This document shows, one piece after another, positions 1 through 9,342 of a DNA stretch of 46,462 nt. This stretch comes from Nitrosovibrio sp. Nv4. GTDB taxonomy: Bacteria; Pseudomonadota; Gammaproteobacteria; Burkholderiales; Nitrosomonadaceae. A program made the position numbers and the translations under genes. Numbering within the stretch: the stretch's first letter is position 1; each line of letters begins with the position of its first letter. The stretch spans positions 1 to 46,462 of the forward strand of contig CAMDAX010000002.1 in the NCBI GenBank assembly GCA_945888885.1. The letters run 5' to 3'. The notes under the pieces were generated by a model. That model saw only the letters and a program-made list of their open reading frames with translations, did not search any database and had not been told where the DNA came from.

Positions 1-11
1 GGAAATTATTT

Positions 12-2588
12 ATGAAAGTATCGAATATCCACGCACTGCGCGGCCCCAATTTATGGAGCCAGCACACGGCTATAGAAGCTATCGTTTCCTGCAGCGTTGC
101 CGAGTACCCCATCGACAAACTGCCGAGATTCATCACCCGGTTACGTGAGCACTTCCCGGAAGCCGCCTTGCTCCAGCCAGCCAGGCATTATGAAACCATG
201 ACCATGGCTCATATCCTCGAATTCGCTGCACTCGGCCTGCAAATGCGTGCTGGATGCCCTGTCAGCTTCAGCCACACCGTACAAACGTTGGAAACCGGCA
301 CCTATCGAGTCGTTGTTGAATACAGCGAAGAAGCGGTTGGTCGGCTCGCTTTTGAGCTCTCACAAACTTTGTGCCATTGTCTAATTGACGATACTCCTTT
401 TGATCTGGCCGATGCGCTACACCGTCTGCGCGAACTTGATGAGGACGTGCGCCTTGGACCAAGCACTGGTGCCATCGTCCACGCTGCTGTAGCACGTGGC
501 ATTCCTTTCCGCCGCTTGACTGAAGGTAGTATGGTGCAGTTTGGGTGGGGCAGCCGGCAGCGCCGCATCCAAGCCAGCGAAACCGATCTGACCAGCGCCG
601 TCGCCGAATCCATTGCGCAGGATAAGGAATTGACCAAGATGCTGCTGCATGCTGCTGGCATTCCGGTTCCGTTGGGCCGTCCAGTATTAAATGCTGCAGA
701 TGCCTGGGCGGCCGCCTGTGAAATTGGTGGACCGGTCGTCATAAAACCCCAGGATGGCAACCAGGGTAAGGGAGTCGCGGTAAATCTCGTAAACCGTGAG
801 CAAGTAGAGGCTGCCTACGCAGTAGCGGTTGAAATCAGCGGCGAAGTTCTGGTTGAGCGTTACATCTCCGGTCATGACTACCGCATGCTGGTAATTGGCA
901 GCAAGCTGGTTGCTGCTGCGCGGCGAGAACCGCCTCAAGTAGTCGGTGATGGCGTACACAGTATTCGGCAACTGGTAGAACAGGTCAATAGTGATCCGCG
1001 CCGTGGCAAAGGTCACGTTGCCTCGCTGACTAAAATAAATTTTGATGAAATTACTCTCGCTCACCTTGCAATCCAGAATCTTACGACCGAATCCATCCCG
1101 GTCAAAGGTACACGCATCATCCTGCGCAATAACGCCAATCTTTCCACTGGTGGTACGGCTGTCGATGTGACAGATGAAGTTCATCCCGAGCTTGCTGAAC
1201 GCGTGGTGGCCGCTGCGCAAATGATTGGTCTCGATATCTGCGGAGTTGACGTTATCTGCAACACTGTGCGGGATCCGCTGGAACAACAAAGCGGCGGCAT
1301 CATTGAGGTAAATGCTGCACCAGGTCTGCGCATGCACCTGCAGCCTTCATCCGGCAAAGAACGTGCGGTTGGCGAGGCAGTCATCGCCAATATGTTTGCC
1401 GACGGTGAGGATGGGCGCATTCCTGTTGTTGCAGTAACCGGCACGAACGGCAAGACCACCACCGTTCGTCTGATTGCCAATATCCTCGGCTGTCAAGGCT
1501 TGCGTGTCGGCATGACAAATACTGACGGCGTCTACATTGAAGAGCAACGCATCGACACCGGCGATTGCAGCGGCCCGAAGAGTGCGAGAAATGTCCTCCT
1601 CCATCCCGATGTCGATGCCGCTGTATTTGAGACGGCACGCGGTGGCATGCTGCGCGAAGGACTGGGTTTCGACCTCTGCCATGTTGCAGTAGTCACCAAC
1701 ATCGGCATGGGCGATCACCTCGGTCTCGCACACATCAATACGGCAGAGGATCTGGCCGTTGTCAAACGTGTCATCGTACAAAACATCGTACCCGATACTG
1801 GTGTTGCCGTGCTCAACGCCGCTGATCCGTTGGTAGCCAGCATGGCTGATAGCTGCCCTGGCTCAGTTACTTTCTTTGCCCTCGACCGCAACCATCCGAT
1901 AATAGCCAGGCACCATGCACAACGTAAACGCGTCATCTATCTTGATGGCGACTCGATAGCTGCCGTGGGGGCAACTGGAGTTGAATACCGGATCCCGCTG
2001 AGCGAAATCCCGATCACGCAGAATGGCACCATAGATTTCCAGATTGAGAATGCCATGGCAGCTATCGGAGCTGGCTGGGCGCTTGGTCTTGATTGGGCGG
2101 TCATTTGTGCGGGTTTGACCAGCTTTGTCAGTGATGTGCAAACTGCGCCAGGCCGTTTTAATCTTTTCAGCCATCGTGGCGCTACACTGATCGCTGACTA
2201 CGGCCACAATGCGGATGCGATTCGGGCACTTGTATGTGCCATCGATAATATGCCAGCCAAACGGCGCTCGGTAGTCATCAGTGGTGCCGGTGATAGACGC
2301 GACGAAGACATCCGTCAGCAGACCAAGATCCTTGGTGACGCTTTCGATGAAGTCGTGCTTTATCAGGATCAGTGCCAGCGTGGCCGTGCCGATGGAGAGG
2401 TGCTTGGCCTACTGCGGCAGGGATTGGAGAATGCTAAACGCACCCGTGTGGTCAAGGAAATACGGGGGGAGTTTGTCGCCATTGATGCTGCTTTCGCCAA
2501 CCTCAAAGCTGGCGAGCTATGCCTTATTCTCATCGACCAGGTCGAGGAAGCACTCAGACATATCAGCAGACGGGTAATCGCAGGCTAA
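12..2588 (+). CDS. cphA: Cyanophycin synthetase (ATP-grasp + Mur-ligase-like domains)
   Basis: 858-aa ORF; ATP-grasp region (PVVIKPQDGNQGKGVAVN), Mur-ligase P-loop VTGTNGKTTTVRL, N-terminal CphA-type sequence (RGPNLWS). Confidence 0.93.
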   Translation: MKVSNIHALRGPNLWSQHTAIEAIVSCSVAEYPIDKLPRFITRLREHFPEAALLQPARHYETMTMAHILEFAALGLQMRAGCPVSFSHTVQTLETGTYRVVVEYSEEAVGRLAFELSQTLCHCLIDDTPFDLADALHRLRELDEDVRLGPSTGAIVHAAVARGIPFRRLTEGSMVQFGWGSRQRRIQASETDLTSAVAESIAQDKELTKMLLHAAGIPVPLGRPVLNAADAWAAACEIGGPVVIKPQDGNQGKGVAVNLVNREQVEAAYAVAVEISGEVLVERYISGHDYRMLVIGSKLVAAARREPPQVVGDGVHSIRQLVEQVNSDPRRGKGHVASLTKINFDEITLAHLAIQNLTTESIPVKGTRIILRNNANLSTGGTAVDVTDEVHPELAERVVAAAQMIGLDICGVDVICNTVRDPLEQQSGGIIEVNAAPGLRMHLQPSSGKERAVGEAVIANMFADGEDGRIPVVAVTGTNGKTTTVRLIANILGCQGLRVGMTNTDGVYIEEQRIDTGDCSGPKSARNVLLHPDVDAAVFETARGGMLREGLGFDLCHVAVVTNIGMGDHLGLAHINTAEDLAVVKRVIVQNIVPDTGVAVLNAADPLVASMADSCPGSVTFFALDRNHPIIARHHAQRKRVIYLDGDSIAAVGATGVEYRIPLSEIPITQNGTIDFQIENAMAAIGAGWALGLDWAVICAGLTSFVSDVQTAPGRFNLFSHRGATLIADYGHNADAIRALVCAIDNMPAKRRSVVISGAGDRRDEDIRQQTKILGDAFDEVVLYQDQCQRGRADGEVLGLLRQGLENAKRTRVVKEIRGEFVAIDAAFANLKAGELCLILIDQVEEALRHISRRVIAG

Positions 2589-2753
2589 TTTCAATTCCAT
2601 TTCATTAGCGGCACTTTGTTGATATCCTCACTCGTACCTTGCCGTACTATTCACCCCGAAGAAAATCTCCTTGGGGGGCGTACTGTCTGCGGCGCTCATT
2701 CGTCATCGCCTTATTTTACTTTCGAACTGGAATTGGAATAAGATCTCGACAAC

Positions 2754-3860
2754 ATGCGTACTGATGTTTCGAGAATGCCCTTGGTGGATGCACTTAAGGC
2801 CACTGCCTGTCTGTTGATTGTGTCGCATCATCTATCAATCTACGGCCCCATGTCGGATTTGGCATACCCACTAATTCCTGGCCTGATCGATTGGCTTCGT
2901 GAGTACGGAAGAATCGCAGTGCAGGTTTTTTTTGTTGTAGCAGGTTTTCTTTTGGCAGGAAAACTTGCCCCGCACGGGGTGCCACTCGTCACCGACCCGA
3001 TTCAGGCTATCAAACAACGCTATGTTCGATTGGTCATCCCGTATCTCGCCGCCTTGACCCTAGCAATCGGATGTGCGGCACTGGCAAGGTACTGGATGAC
3101 TCACGATTCCATCCCCGCCGCACCTAACCTCCCCCAACTGCTCGCTCATATATTTCTGCTGCAAGATCTGCTTGATCAGGATGCCCTGTCAGCAGGCGTC
3201 TGGTACGTGGCTATCGATTTTCAGTTATTCACCCTTGCGGTGACCATACTCTGGCTATCCAGAAAAATTGAATGTCGTTATCCACACCTGAAATTGACTG
3301 GCCTGGTTTTAATTGCAGGCTTAACCATGGTCTCGCTATTTACGTTCAACCGGAATGATTTCTGGGACGAAACTGCTTTCTACTTTTTTGGCTCATATGG
3401 CCTTGGGATTCTGGTCTATTGGGCTTCGAACCGGCAACAACATATTGTCTGGCTCGCATTACTAGGCACGCTGGTAGTAGCGGCCTTGCTGGTAGACTTT
3501 CGTTCTCGGATAGCGGTTGCAGGTATCGTAATGCTGGCGCTGGGATTCGCCAGGCAATATGGAGTCTTGGGAAGTTGGCCCGTGCCAAATTTCCTGACCT
3601 ATCTTGGGCGCATTTCTTATTCCATATTCCTTGTGCACTTTCCGTTGTGTCTGGTTGTCAACGCGACTTTCTTCCGCTTCTTCCCACATCAACCGGTCAT
3701 CAGCATATTCGGGCTGATCCTGGCCTTAGGTATTAGCATTCTTGGTGGCGCCTTACTCTTCAAATGGATCGAAAGCCGTCCACTTACGAATAAGATGCAG
3801 CTGTTGCTACCGGCAGGGTTTATGACAAGTGGCTTACTCGTAGCGTTGGGAAGTGGTTAA
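2754..3860 (+). CDS. Acyltransferase 3 family membrane protein (OafA/YrhL-like)
   Basis: 368 aa, many hydrophobic helices, N-terminal LKATACLLIVSHH and VFFVVAGFLLAGK motifs of acyltransferase 3 proteins. Confidence 0.8.
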   Translation: MRTDVSRMPLVDALKATACLLIVSHHLSIYGPMSDLAYPLIPGLIDWLREYGRIAVQVFFVVAGFLLAGKLAPHGVPLVTDPIQAIKQRYVRLVIPYLAALTLAIGCAALARYWMTHDSIPAAPNLPQLLAHIFLLQDLLDQDALSAGVWYVAIDFQLFTLAVTILWLSRKIECRYPHLKLTGLVLIAGLTMVSLFTFNRNDFWDETAFYFFGSYGLGILVYWASNRQQHIVWLALLGTLVVAALLVDFRSRIAVAGIVMLALGFARQYGVLGSWPVPNFLTYLGRISYSIFLVHFPLCLVVNATFFRFFPHQPVISIFGLILALGISILGGALLFKWIESRPLTNKMQLLLPAGFMTSGLLVALGSG

Positions 3861-3861
3861 T

Positions 3862-3909
3862 GGGCACCTCTAAAATTCAAAATTCCAAACAAGATTTTTA
3901 GAGGTGCCC
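3862..3909. repeat. Perfect 14-bp inverted repeat (GGGCACCTCTAAAA / TTTTAGAGGTGCCC) between convergent genes; bidirectional terminator and/or IS-end/MITE remnant
   Basis: Left arm 3862-3875 and right arm 3896-3909 are exact reverse complements with a 20-nt loop; lies between convergent acyltransferase and htpG. Confidence 0.75.
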
Positions 3910-3936
3910 CAATGAATCATCCTCCTGTGCGAACTT

Positions 3937-5859
3937 CTATTTCCCGTTCAAAGTAGTCAACAGCAACAGCTCGTTGAGTCTTTTGACGAATCCAGCCGGA
4001 TCATCAAGCTGACCACCTTCAGCCAGCAGTGCCTGGTCAAACAGGATACGACTCCAGTCTGCAAATCGTGTCTCCTCGTATTTCAAGCGCTGCACCATCG
4101 GATGGTGCGGGTTAATTTCGAGGATGGGCCTGGCCTGGCTCACCTTCTGTCCGGCTGACTTGAGCATGCGTTCCAGATTGCCGCCCATATCGTAGCTATC
4201 TGCCACCAGACAGGCCGGGGATTCAGTCAAGCGCAAGGTGATACGCACATCCTTCACCTGCTCACCCAGAACATTCTTTATTTTTTCGATGAGCTCTTTG
4301 TATTCGTCTGCTTCCTTTTCCTGCTCTTTCTTCTCCGCCTCATCTTCCAGTTTACCCAGATCAAGGCTGCCTTTGGCTATCGATTGGAGTGACTTGCCCT
4401 CAAACTCTCTCAGGTTCGACACCAGCCATTCGTCCACACGCTCGGATAGCAGCAATACTTCGATACCTTTCTTGCGAAAAATCTCCAGATGCGGGCTACT
4501 TCTAGCAGCCTTGAGGCTGTCGGCAGTAGCATAGTAAATTTTCTCCTGCCCTTCTTTCATACGCCCGATATAATCGCTCAATGACACCGCTTGCTCGTCG
4601 TCATCGGCATGGGTAGAAACAAAACGCAGCAGCTTGGCAATACGTTCGCGGTTGGCGTGGTCTTCCCCCACACCCTCTTTCAGAACCTGGCCAAATTCCT
4701 TCCAGAAGGTTTTGAATTTTTCCCTGTTGCTATCTAGTTCACTCTGAGCAAGGTCTTCGATCAACCCCAACACCTTCTTTACTGCACCGGCGCGGATTGC
4801 TTCGATATCTTTCGATTCCTGCAAAATTTCGCGTGAAACATTCAGCGGCAAATCGTTGGAATCGATTACCCCGCGCACGAAACGCAAATAATTCGGTAGC
4901 AACTGCTCCGCATCGTCCATGATGAACACCCGCCGTACATACAACTTGATGCCGTGGCGGTGCTCGCGATCAAACATGTCAAACGGTGCGTGCGATGGAA
5001 TATAGAGCAGTTGGGTGTATTCCTGCTTGCCTTCCACCTTGGCGTGCACATAGGCCAGCGATGGCTCAAAATCATGTGCCACATGTTTGTAGAATTCCTC
5101 GTACTGCTCCGGAGTGATCTCGCTCTTGGGACGCGCCCACAATGCACTTGCCTGATTAACGGTTTCATCTTCATCAGTGATGGTATTTTCGTTCTTCTCC
5201 TTGGACCACTCCTCCTTTTTCATCACAATCGGCAAAGTAATATGGTCGGAATACTTGCGAATGATGGTACGCAGCCGCCAGCCATCGAGCAAATCCTCCT
5301 CTCCTTCGCGCAGATGTAGAATGACTTCGGTACCGCGATCTGTTTTCTCCACTGTCTCCAGCGTATAATCACCCTCACCCGCAGATTCCCAGCGCACACC
5401 ATGTTCTGCGGTCAAACCGGCGCGGCGCGTAATAAGCGTCACTTTGTCAGCGACGATGAATACTGAGTAAAAGCCGACACCGAACTGGCCGATCAAATTT
5501 GCATCTTTGGCCTGATCGCCGGTTAGTGAGCTGAAGAATTCGCGCGTACCGGATTTGGCGATGGTACCGATATGCTCAATTACTTCCTGCCGCGACATGC
5601 CGATGCCATTGTCAGCGATAGTCAGGGTATGGGCAGCAGCATCATAGCTGACACGGATTCCAAGATCGGGATCGGTTTCGTATAAAGCACTATCAGCCAG
5701 TCCCTCGAAGCGCAGCTTATCGGCTGCGTCCGATGCGTTGGAGATCAATTCGCGCAGAAAAATTTCCTTGTTGCTATACAAGGAATGAATCATCAACTTG
5801 AGCAGTTGTTTGACTTCGGTCTGAAAACTCAGGTGTTCTTTGGTGGCAGCGGCTTGCAT
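3937..5859 (-). CDS. htpG: Molecular chaperone HtpG (Hsp90)
   Basis: Hsp90 signatures ([41 protein letters not shown]). The listed ORF extends to 5937, but ATG at 5859 ([20 protein letters not shown]) has an AAGGAG-type RBS. Confidence 0.96.
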   Translation of the reverse strand: MQAAATKEHLSFQTEVKQLLKLMIHSLYSNKEIFLRELISNASDAADKLRFEGLADSALYETDPDLGIRVSYDAAAHTLTIADNGIGMSRQEVIEHIGTIAKSGTREFFSSLTGDQAKDANLIGQFGVGFYSVFIVADKVTLITRRAGLTAEHGVRWESAGEGDYTLETVEKTDRGTEVILHLREGEEDLLDGWRLRTIIRKYSDHITLPIVMKKEEWSKEKNENTITDEDETVNQASALWARPKSEITPEQYEEFYKHVAHDFEPSLAYVHAKVEGKQEYTQLLYIPSHAPFDMFDREHRHGIKLYVRRVFIMDDAEQLLPNYLRFVRGVIDSNDLPLNVSREILQESKDIEAIRAGAVKKVLGLIEDLAQSELDSNREKFKTFWKEFGQVLKEGVGEDHANRERIAKLLRFVSTHADDDEQAVSLSDYIGRMKEGQEKIYYATADSLKAARSSPHLEIFRKKGIEVLLLSERVDEWLVSNLREFEGKSLQSIAKGSLDLGKLEDEAEKKEQEKEADEYKELIEKIKNVLGEQVKDVRITLRLTESPACLVADSYDMGGNLERMLKSAGQKVSQARPILEINPHHPMVQRLKYEETRFADWSRILFDQALLAEGGQLDDPAGFVKRLNELLLLTTLNGK

Positions 5860-5955
5860 GGTTATCTCCTTGGAATAATGCAGTAGGATTATGAGGGCAA
5901 ATTGAAATATTTCAAGCTGCCTATATATAGAATTCACATTTAAGTTCTACCAATC

Positions 5956-7059
5956 ATGAAAATTTTCAATCGTTTTGCAATTATTCTTATGCTCTATTGT
6001 GCCTTGCCCGCCACTGCACAAAATCTCGCCCTGCCTCTGGATAAAATCAAATTGCCAGCGGGGTTTATGATCAGTCTGTGGGCGGAAGCACCCAATGCAC
6101 GTGGTCTGACACTGGGAACGAATGGCACAGTATTCGCCGGATCCATGACTGAGGGCAAGGTTTATGCTATTACCGAAAAAGATGGCGTGCGTCAGGTCAG
6201 AGTCATCGCCAGGGGACTCCATCTACCAGTAGGTGTAGCCTTTCGTGATAAAGCGCTGTATGTCTCTGCGGTTAACCGCATCCTGCGCTTTGATGACATT
6301 GAGGAAAAACTTGATCAGCCCGGAAAACCCGTGGTGGTAACTGAAATTTTTCCAAAAGAAAAACAGCAACATGGCGGAAGATCCATCGCCTTTGGCCCAG
6401 ATGGCCTGCTATATGTGTCAGTGGGCGCACCATGCAATAGCTGCGAGGCCGATCCGATGAGCTTTGCGCTGATTGCACGGATTCAACCCGATGGCAGCGG
6501 CTACAAAGTTTATGCACAAGGCGCAAGAAATTCAGCCGGTTTTGACTGGCATCCTAAAACGAAGGAATTGTGGTTTACCGATACCGGACACGACTGGCTG
6601 GGCGACAACACTCCACCCGATGAACTCAATCTCGCACCCGGAAAAGGCATGCATTTTGGCTTTCCCTATTGTTATGCCGACGATGTTCTCGACCCCAAAT
6701 TTGGAGCCAAGCGTAACTGCGGCAAGCTCACTGCCCCAGCAGCCAAATTTGATCCACATGCTGCGCCACTGGGAGTACGCTTCTACACCGGTAAAATGTT
6801 CCCGGAGGAATACCACAACCAGATCTTCGTGGCCGAGCATGGCTCGTGGAATCGCCGTGAAAAAAACGGTTACCAGCTCAAGCTGATACGGATAAAAAAC
6901 AACAAAGTAGTAAAGCAGGAAGTGTTTGCCAAAGGCTGGTTGCAGGCAGAAGACGCATGGGGAAAGCCGGTCGATATGCTGGTGATGCCTGACGGTGCAC
7001 TGCTGGTTTCAGATGATTATGCCGGTGCAATTTATCGCATCAGCTATAAAAAACCTTAA
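5956..7059 (+). CDS. PQQ-dependent sugar dehydrogenase (L-sorbosone dehydrogenase-like), secreted
   Basis: 367 aa with signal peptide; beta-propeller motifs (HGGRSIAFGPDGLLYVSVGAPCN, RNSAGFDWHPKTKELWFTDTGHDWLGDNTPPDELN, EHGSWNR). Confidence 0.85.
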   Translation: MKIFNRFAIILMLYCALPATAQNLALPLDKIKLPAGFMISLWAEAPNARGLTLGTNGTVFAGSMTEGKVYAITEKDGVRQVRVIARGLHLPVGVAFRDKALYVSAVNRILRFDDIEEKLDQPGKPVVVTEIFPKEKQQHGGRSIAFGPDGLLYVSVGAPCNSCEADPMSFALIARIQPDGSGYKVYAQGARNSAGFDWHPKTKELWFTDTGHDWLGDNTPPDELNLAPGKGMHFGFPYCYADDVLDPKFGAKRNCGKLTAPAAKFDPHAAPLGVRFYTGKMFPEEYHNQIFVAEHGSWNRREKNGYQLKLIRIKNNKVVKQEVFAKGWLQAEDAWGKPVDMLVMPDGALLVSDDYAGAIYRISYKKP

Positions 7060-7073
7060 GGAAGCAACGATTT

Positions 7074-7300
7074 ACTCAGTCCGTTCGGGCTGAGTATGAT
7101 ATTCGTCCGCAGGCCGAAAGGCGTTGGCAAGAAACAGGGCAGCCCCAGCCCCGCTCGTCCTGAGCCTGTCGAAGGATGTTTCCGTGCTGTTCGGTCCAAT
7201 TTTGGATGGCGTTTCGCAGCGCTACAAAATCGTAACTTATTGATTTTATGATAATGAAAAAGCTGTTTCTTGAGAGCCCTTCGATAAACTCAGGAGAGCC
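7074..7300. repeat. Cluster of dispersed CCGTTCG/CTGAGCCTGTCGAAGG-type repeat fragments, including an inverted pair
   Basis: 7074-7095 ACTCAGTCC-GTTC-GGGCTGAGT hairpin; 7153-7176 CTCGTCCTGAGCCTGTCGAAGGAT; 7276-7299 GCCCTTCGATAAACTCAGGAGAGC (imperfect reverse complement of the former). Confidence 0.55.
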
Positions 7301-7456
7301 AAAGCGGATGGCTGATCTTTCTCAAAATAGCCTCCTATGCCCCGTTTCGGCGAGCTTTTATTTATATTTATTGAAATACCATGTTTGAGTTATGCTGGTG
7401 ACAAAACTTCGCGCAATAAGTAACACTCTGAACGTTAACCTCCTATCCACGGCATC

Positions 7457-7996
7457 ATGCATCACAACATTATCATGACCCATCAACGTTGGATCGCTGC
7501 TGCCTGCATGTACTGCCTACTTGGTGCCGGCACTGCAACTGCTGCGCCTATCGATGTTGCGGGGGAAGCCTATAACAAAAGTGCCCACGTACAAGCTATC
7601 AAACTATTCAGGCCGTTGGCTGCCCAAGGAAATGCAGATGCGCAAGCCATGCTGGGCATGATGTATCTCAAGGGCGAAGGCACAACCCGGGATTATCCGG
7701 AAGCCATAAAGTGGCTCCTCCTGTCTGCTGCACAAGGCAATGCAGGTGCGCGAAATAACCTTGGGGCGATGCATTTCAATGGCGATGGTGTGAACCGGAA
7801 TTATCCTGAAGCCCTGAAGCTGTTTCGCTTGTCTGCAGAGCAGGGAGATAAATATGGGCAAGTCAGCCTTGCCGCGATGTATCTCAATGGCTACGGCGTA
7901 ACCAAGGATGTCCAGGAAGCCGTGAAGTGGTACCGCCTGGCTGCGGCACAGGGGGATGTAACTGCCGAGAAAGCCTTGAAACGGTTAAATCAGTAA
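7457..7996 (+). CDS. Sel1-like repeat (SLR/TPR) protein with signal peptide
   Basis: Tandem AAQGNADAQAMLGMMYLKGEGTTRDYPEAIKWL-type repeats; hydrophobic N-terminus. The true start may be the later Met at 7475. Confidence 0.88.
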   Translation: MHHNIIMTHQRWIAAACMYCLLGAGTATAAPIDVAGEAYNKSAHVQAIKLFRPLAAQGNADAQAMLGMMYLKGEGTTRDYPEAIKWLLLSAAQGNAGARNNLGAMHFNGDGVNRNYPEALKLFRLSAEQGDKYGQVSLAAMYLNGYGVTKDVQEAVKWYRLAAAQGDVTAEKALKRLNQ

Positions 7997-8053
7997 TGAA
8001 GAAGGGAGCAGGTTGCTGCACCTGAGTTGAGCTCTAATCAATGGATAGAAAAG

Positions 8054-8293
8054 TCATGATGCGCATTCCGCCTTAACTTGGTCGCGTGGCCGGGAGCTCC
8101 TCGAGAAAGATGCTTTTTCACAGTAATTCACCAGCTCATCCTTATTTTGATACATGGTATTCGTAGGGTCAGCTGGCGATAAATCCATACACTTGGAGAA
8201 TAATTCTTTCCGCAAACATTGATCTGTTATGGAAGAGGGTTCGCACCCAGCCAGAAGTGCAAAGATCAGAATAGTTCCGAACATCTTCATCAT
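8054..8293 (-). CDS. Small putative lipoprotein
   Basis: 79 aa, N-terminal MMKMFGTILIFALLAGC lipobox, Cys-rich remainder. Confidence 0.55.
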   Translation of the reverse strand: MMKMFGTILIFALLAGCEPSSITDQCLRKELFSKCMDLSPADPTNTMYQNKDELVNYCEKASFSRSSRPRDQVKAECAS

Positions 8294-8508
8294 GTGTCTC
8301 CAGTGGCTTCGTGGTCATTCAGGGTACACTATCTGTGTAAATCAATGACTCCTATCTGGAAATACAAACTTCCACGATCGACACTGAACGGATGCTCAAT
8401 GTCTGAATTAGCCGGCGGGCTACTGAAGCTTTGTCACGCTAGTCCGGGTGAATGTAAAGTTAGGCAGGTTAATTCGACCCTAGCCTTGAGATTTCCCCGA
8501 ACACTAGC

Positions 8509-8613
8509 GAATTTACCGTACAAAAATGGGAAGTGGATCAGAAAAGACCACGTGGCATGGCGCTTAGGCTATTGCGTGTGGTCGAAAAGCACGGACTTGA
8601 AGTGCTCGTGTAG
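8509..8613 (+). pseudogene. Remnant of the C-terminal part of an XRE/HigA-like HTH antitoxin
   Basis: Short frame EFTVQKWEVDQKRPRGMALRLLRVVEKHGLEVLV* resembles the end of HTH antitoxins (V..LQNWEQGRR.P.GPA..LL.V..K.P..V); no intact N-terminal HTH in frame. Confidence 0.4.
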
Positions 8614-8656
8614 CCATTTCTGTTTACCCGTCATATCCTTGTTAAATTTTGTTAGA

Positions 8657-8671
8657 CTGTTAAAGTAACAG
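8657..8671. promoter_or_regulatory. Palindrome CTGTTA-AAG-TAACAG, possible operator of the downstream TA operon
   Basis: Perfect 6-bp arms, 18 nt upstream of the antitoxin ATG, next to an AT-rich promoter-like stretch. Confidence 0.45.
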
Positions 8672-8688
8672 CTTCAGGAGATCGCATC

Positions 8689-8901
8689 ATGTTAACGACC
8701 ATAGAAGTAACGATTGATAAAACAGGACATTTGCATTGCGTTGAATCCGGACAAACCATCAAGCCCGGACGCGCATTGCTGACTTGGCTGGAACCTGATA
8801 CCGCGCACGAACCCGCCTTGATGGCCGAGGCTGCACTGGCGCAAGACTGGCTCAATCCTGAGGAGGATGCAGCGTGGGCGCATTTGCAGTCGGGCAAGTA
8901 G
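8689..8901 (+). CDS. Putative type II antitoxin of a PemK/MazF-type pair
   Basis: 70 aa, acidic C-terminus (AQDWLNPEEDAAWAHLQSGK), overlaps the toxin start by 28 nt. Confidence 0.7.
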   Translation: MLTTIEVTIDKTGHLHCVESGQTIKPGRALLTWLEPDTAHEPALMAEAALAQDWLNPEEDAAWAHLQSGK

Positions 8902-9209
8902 TCGTACTGCCTTTCCCATTTTCAGACCTCAGCCGAAAAAAACTGCGCCCAGCTTTGTTGTTGGCAGATGCAGGCCGGGGGGATTGGATCGCCTGCCAGA
9001 TAACCAGCAACCCCTATGCAGATGCCCGCGCAATCACCCTGGCAGAAAGCGAGTTTGCCGAGGGTGGCTTACAGCGCGTGAGTTATCTTCGCCCCGGCAA
9101 ATTATTCACCTGCCACGAGTCTCTTCCTGTTGATACCGCTGGACTACTCAACGAGGCTGCATTGCAACAAGCTCGAACAGCCGTTATTCAGATGATTCAA
9201 GGCTGTTAG
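8874..9209 (+). CDS. PemK/MazF-like type II toxin (mRNA interferase family)
   Basis: 111 aa; GQVVVLPFPFSDLSRKKLRPALLLADAGRGDWIACQITSNP matches the PemK/MazF N-terminal pattern. Confidence 0.8.
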   Translation: MGAFAVGQVVVLPFPFSDLSRKKLRPALLLADAGRGDWIACQITSNPYADARAITLAESEFAEGGLQRVSYLRPGKLFTCHESLPVDTAGLLNEAALQQARTAVIQMIQGC

Positions 9210-9290
9210 GTATGAACTTAATCCGAACCTGGCACTTTTAATTGTAAAATGAACGATATGGCACTGTACAAGAGACTTAATCAAGAATCA

Positions 9291-9333
9291 ATCGAGTCTG
9301 ACCCCATTGAACCGCCATCGAGTCTGACCCCAT
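9291..9333. repeat. Two direct copies of ATCGAGTCTGACCCCAT
   Basis: Identical 17-mers at 9291-9307 and 9317-9333. Confidence 0.8.
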
Positions 9334-9342
9334 CGATCCTTA

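Noticed and set aside
687-1337. 216-aa minus-strand ORF inside cphA
   Set aside because: Antisense shadow of cphA.
2656-2682. CCCCGAAG...CTTGGGG hairpin after cphA
   Set aside because: Only about 4-6 bp with mismatches and no T-run; too weak to call a terminator.
8219-8668. 149-aa plus-strand ORF
   Set aside because: Overlaps the lipoprotein gene antisense, composition is not protein-like, and its 3' half is out of frame with the more convincing HTH-antitoxin relic.
9206-9212. GTTAGGT at the PemK stop as another integron core site
   Set aside because: Fits GTTRRRY by sequence, but no paired RYYYAAC or stem lies upstream; 7-mers of this type are expected by chance.
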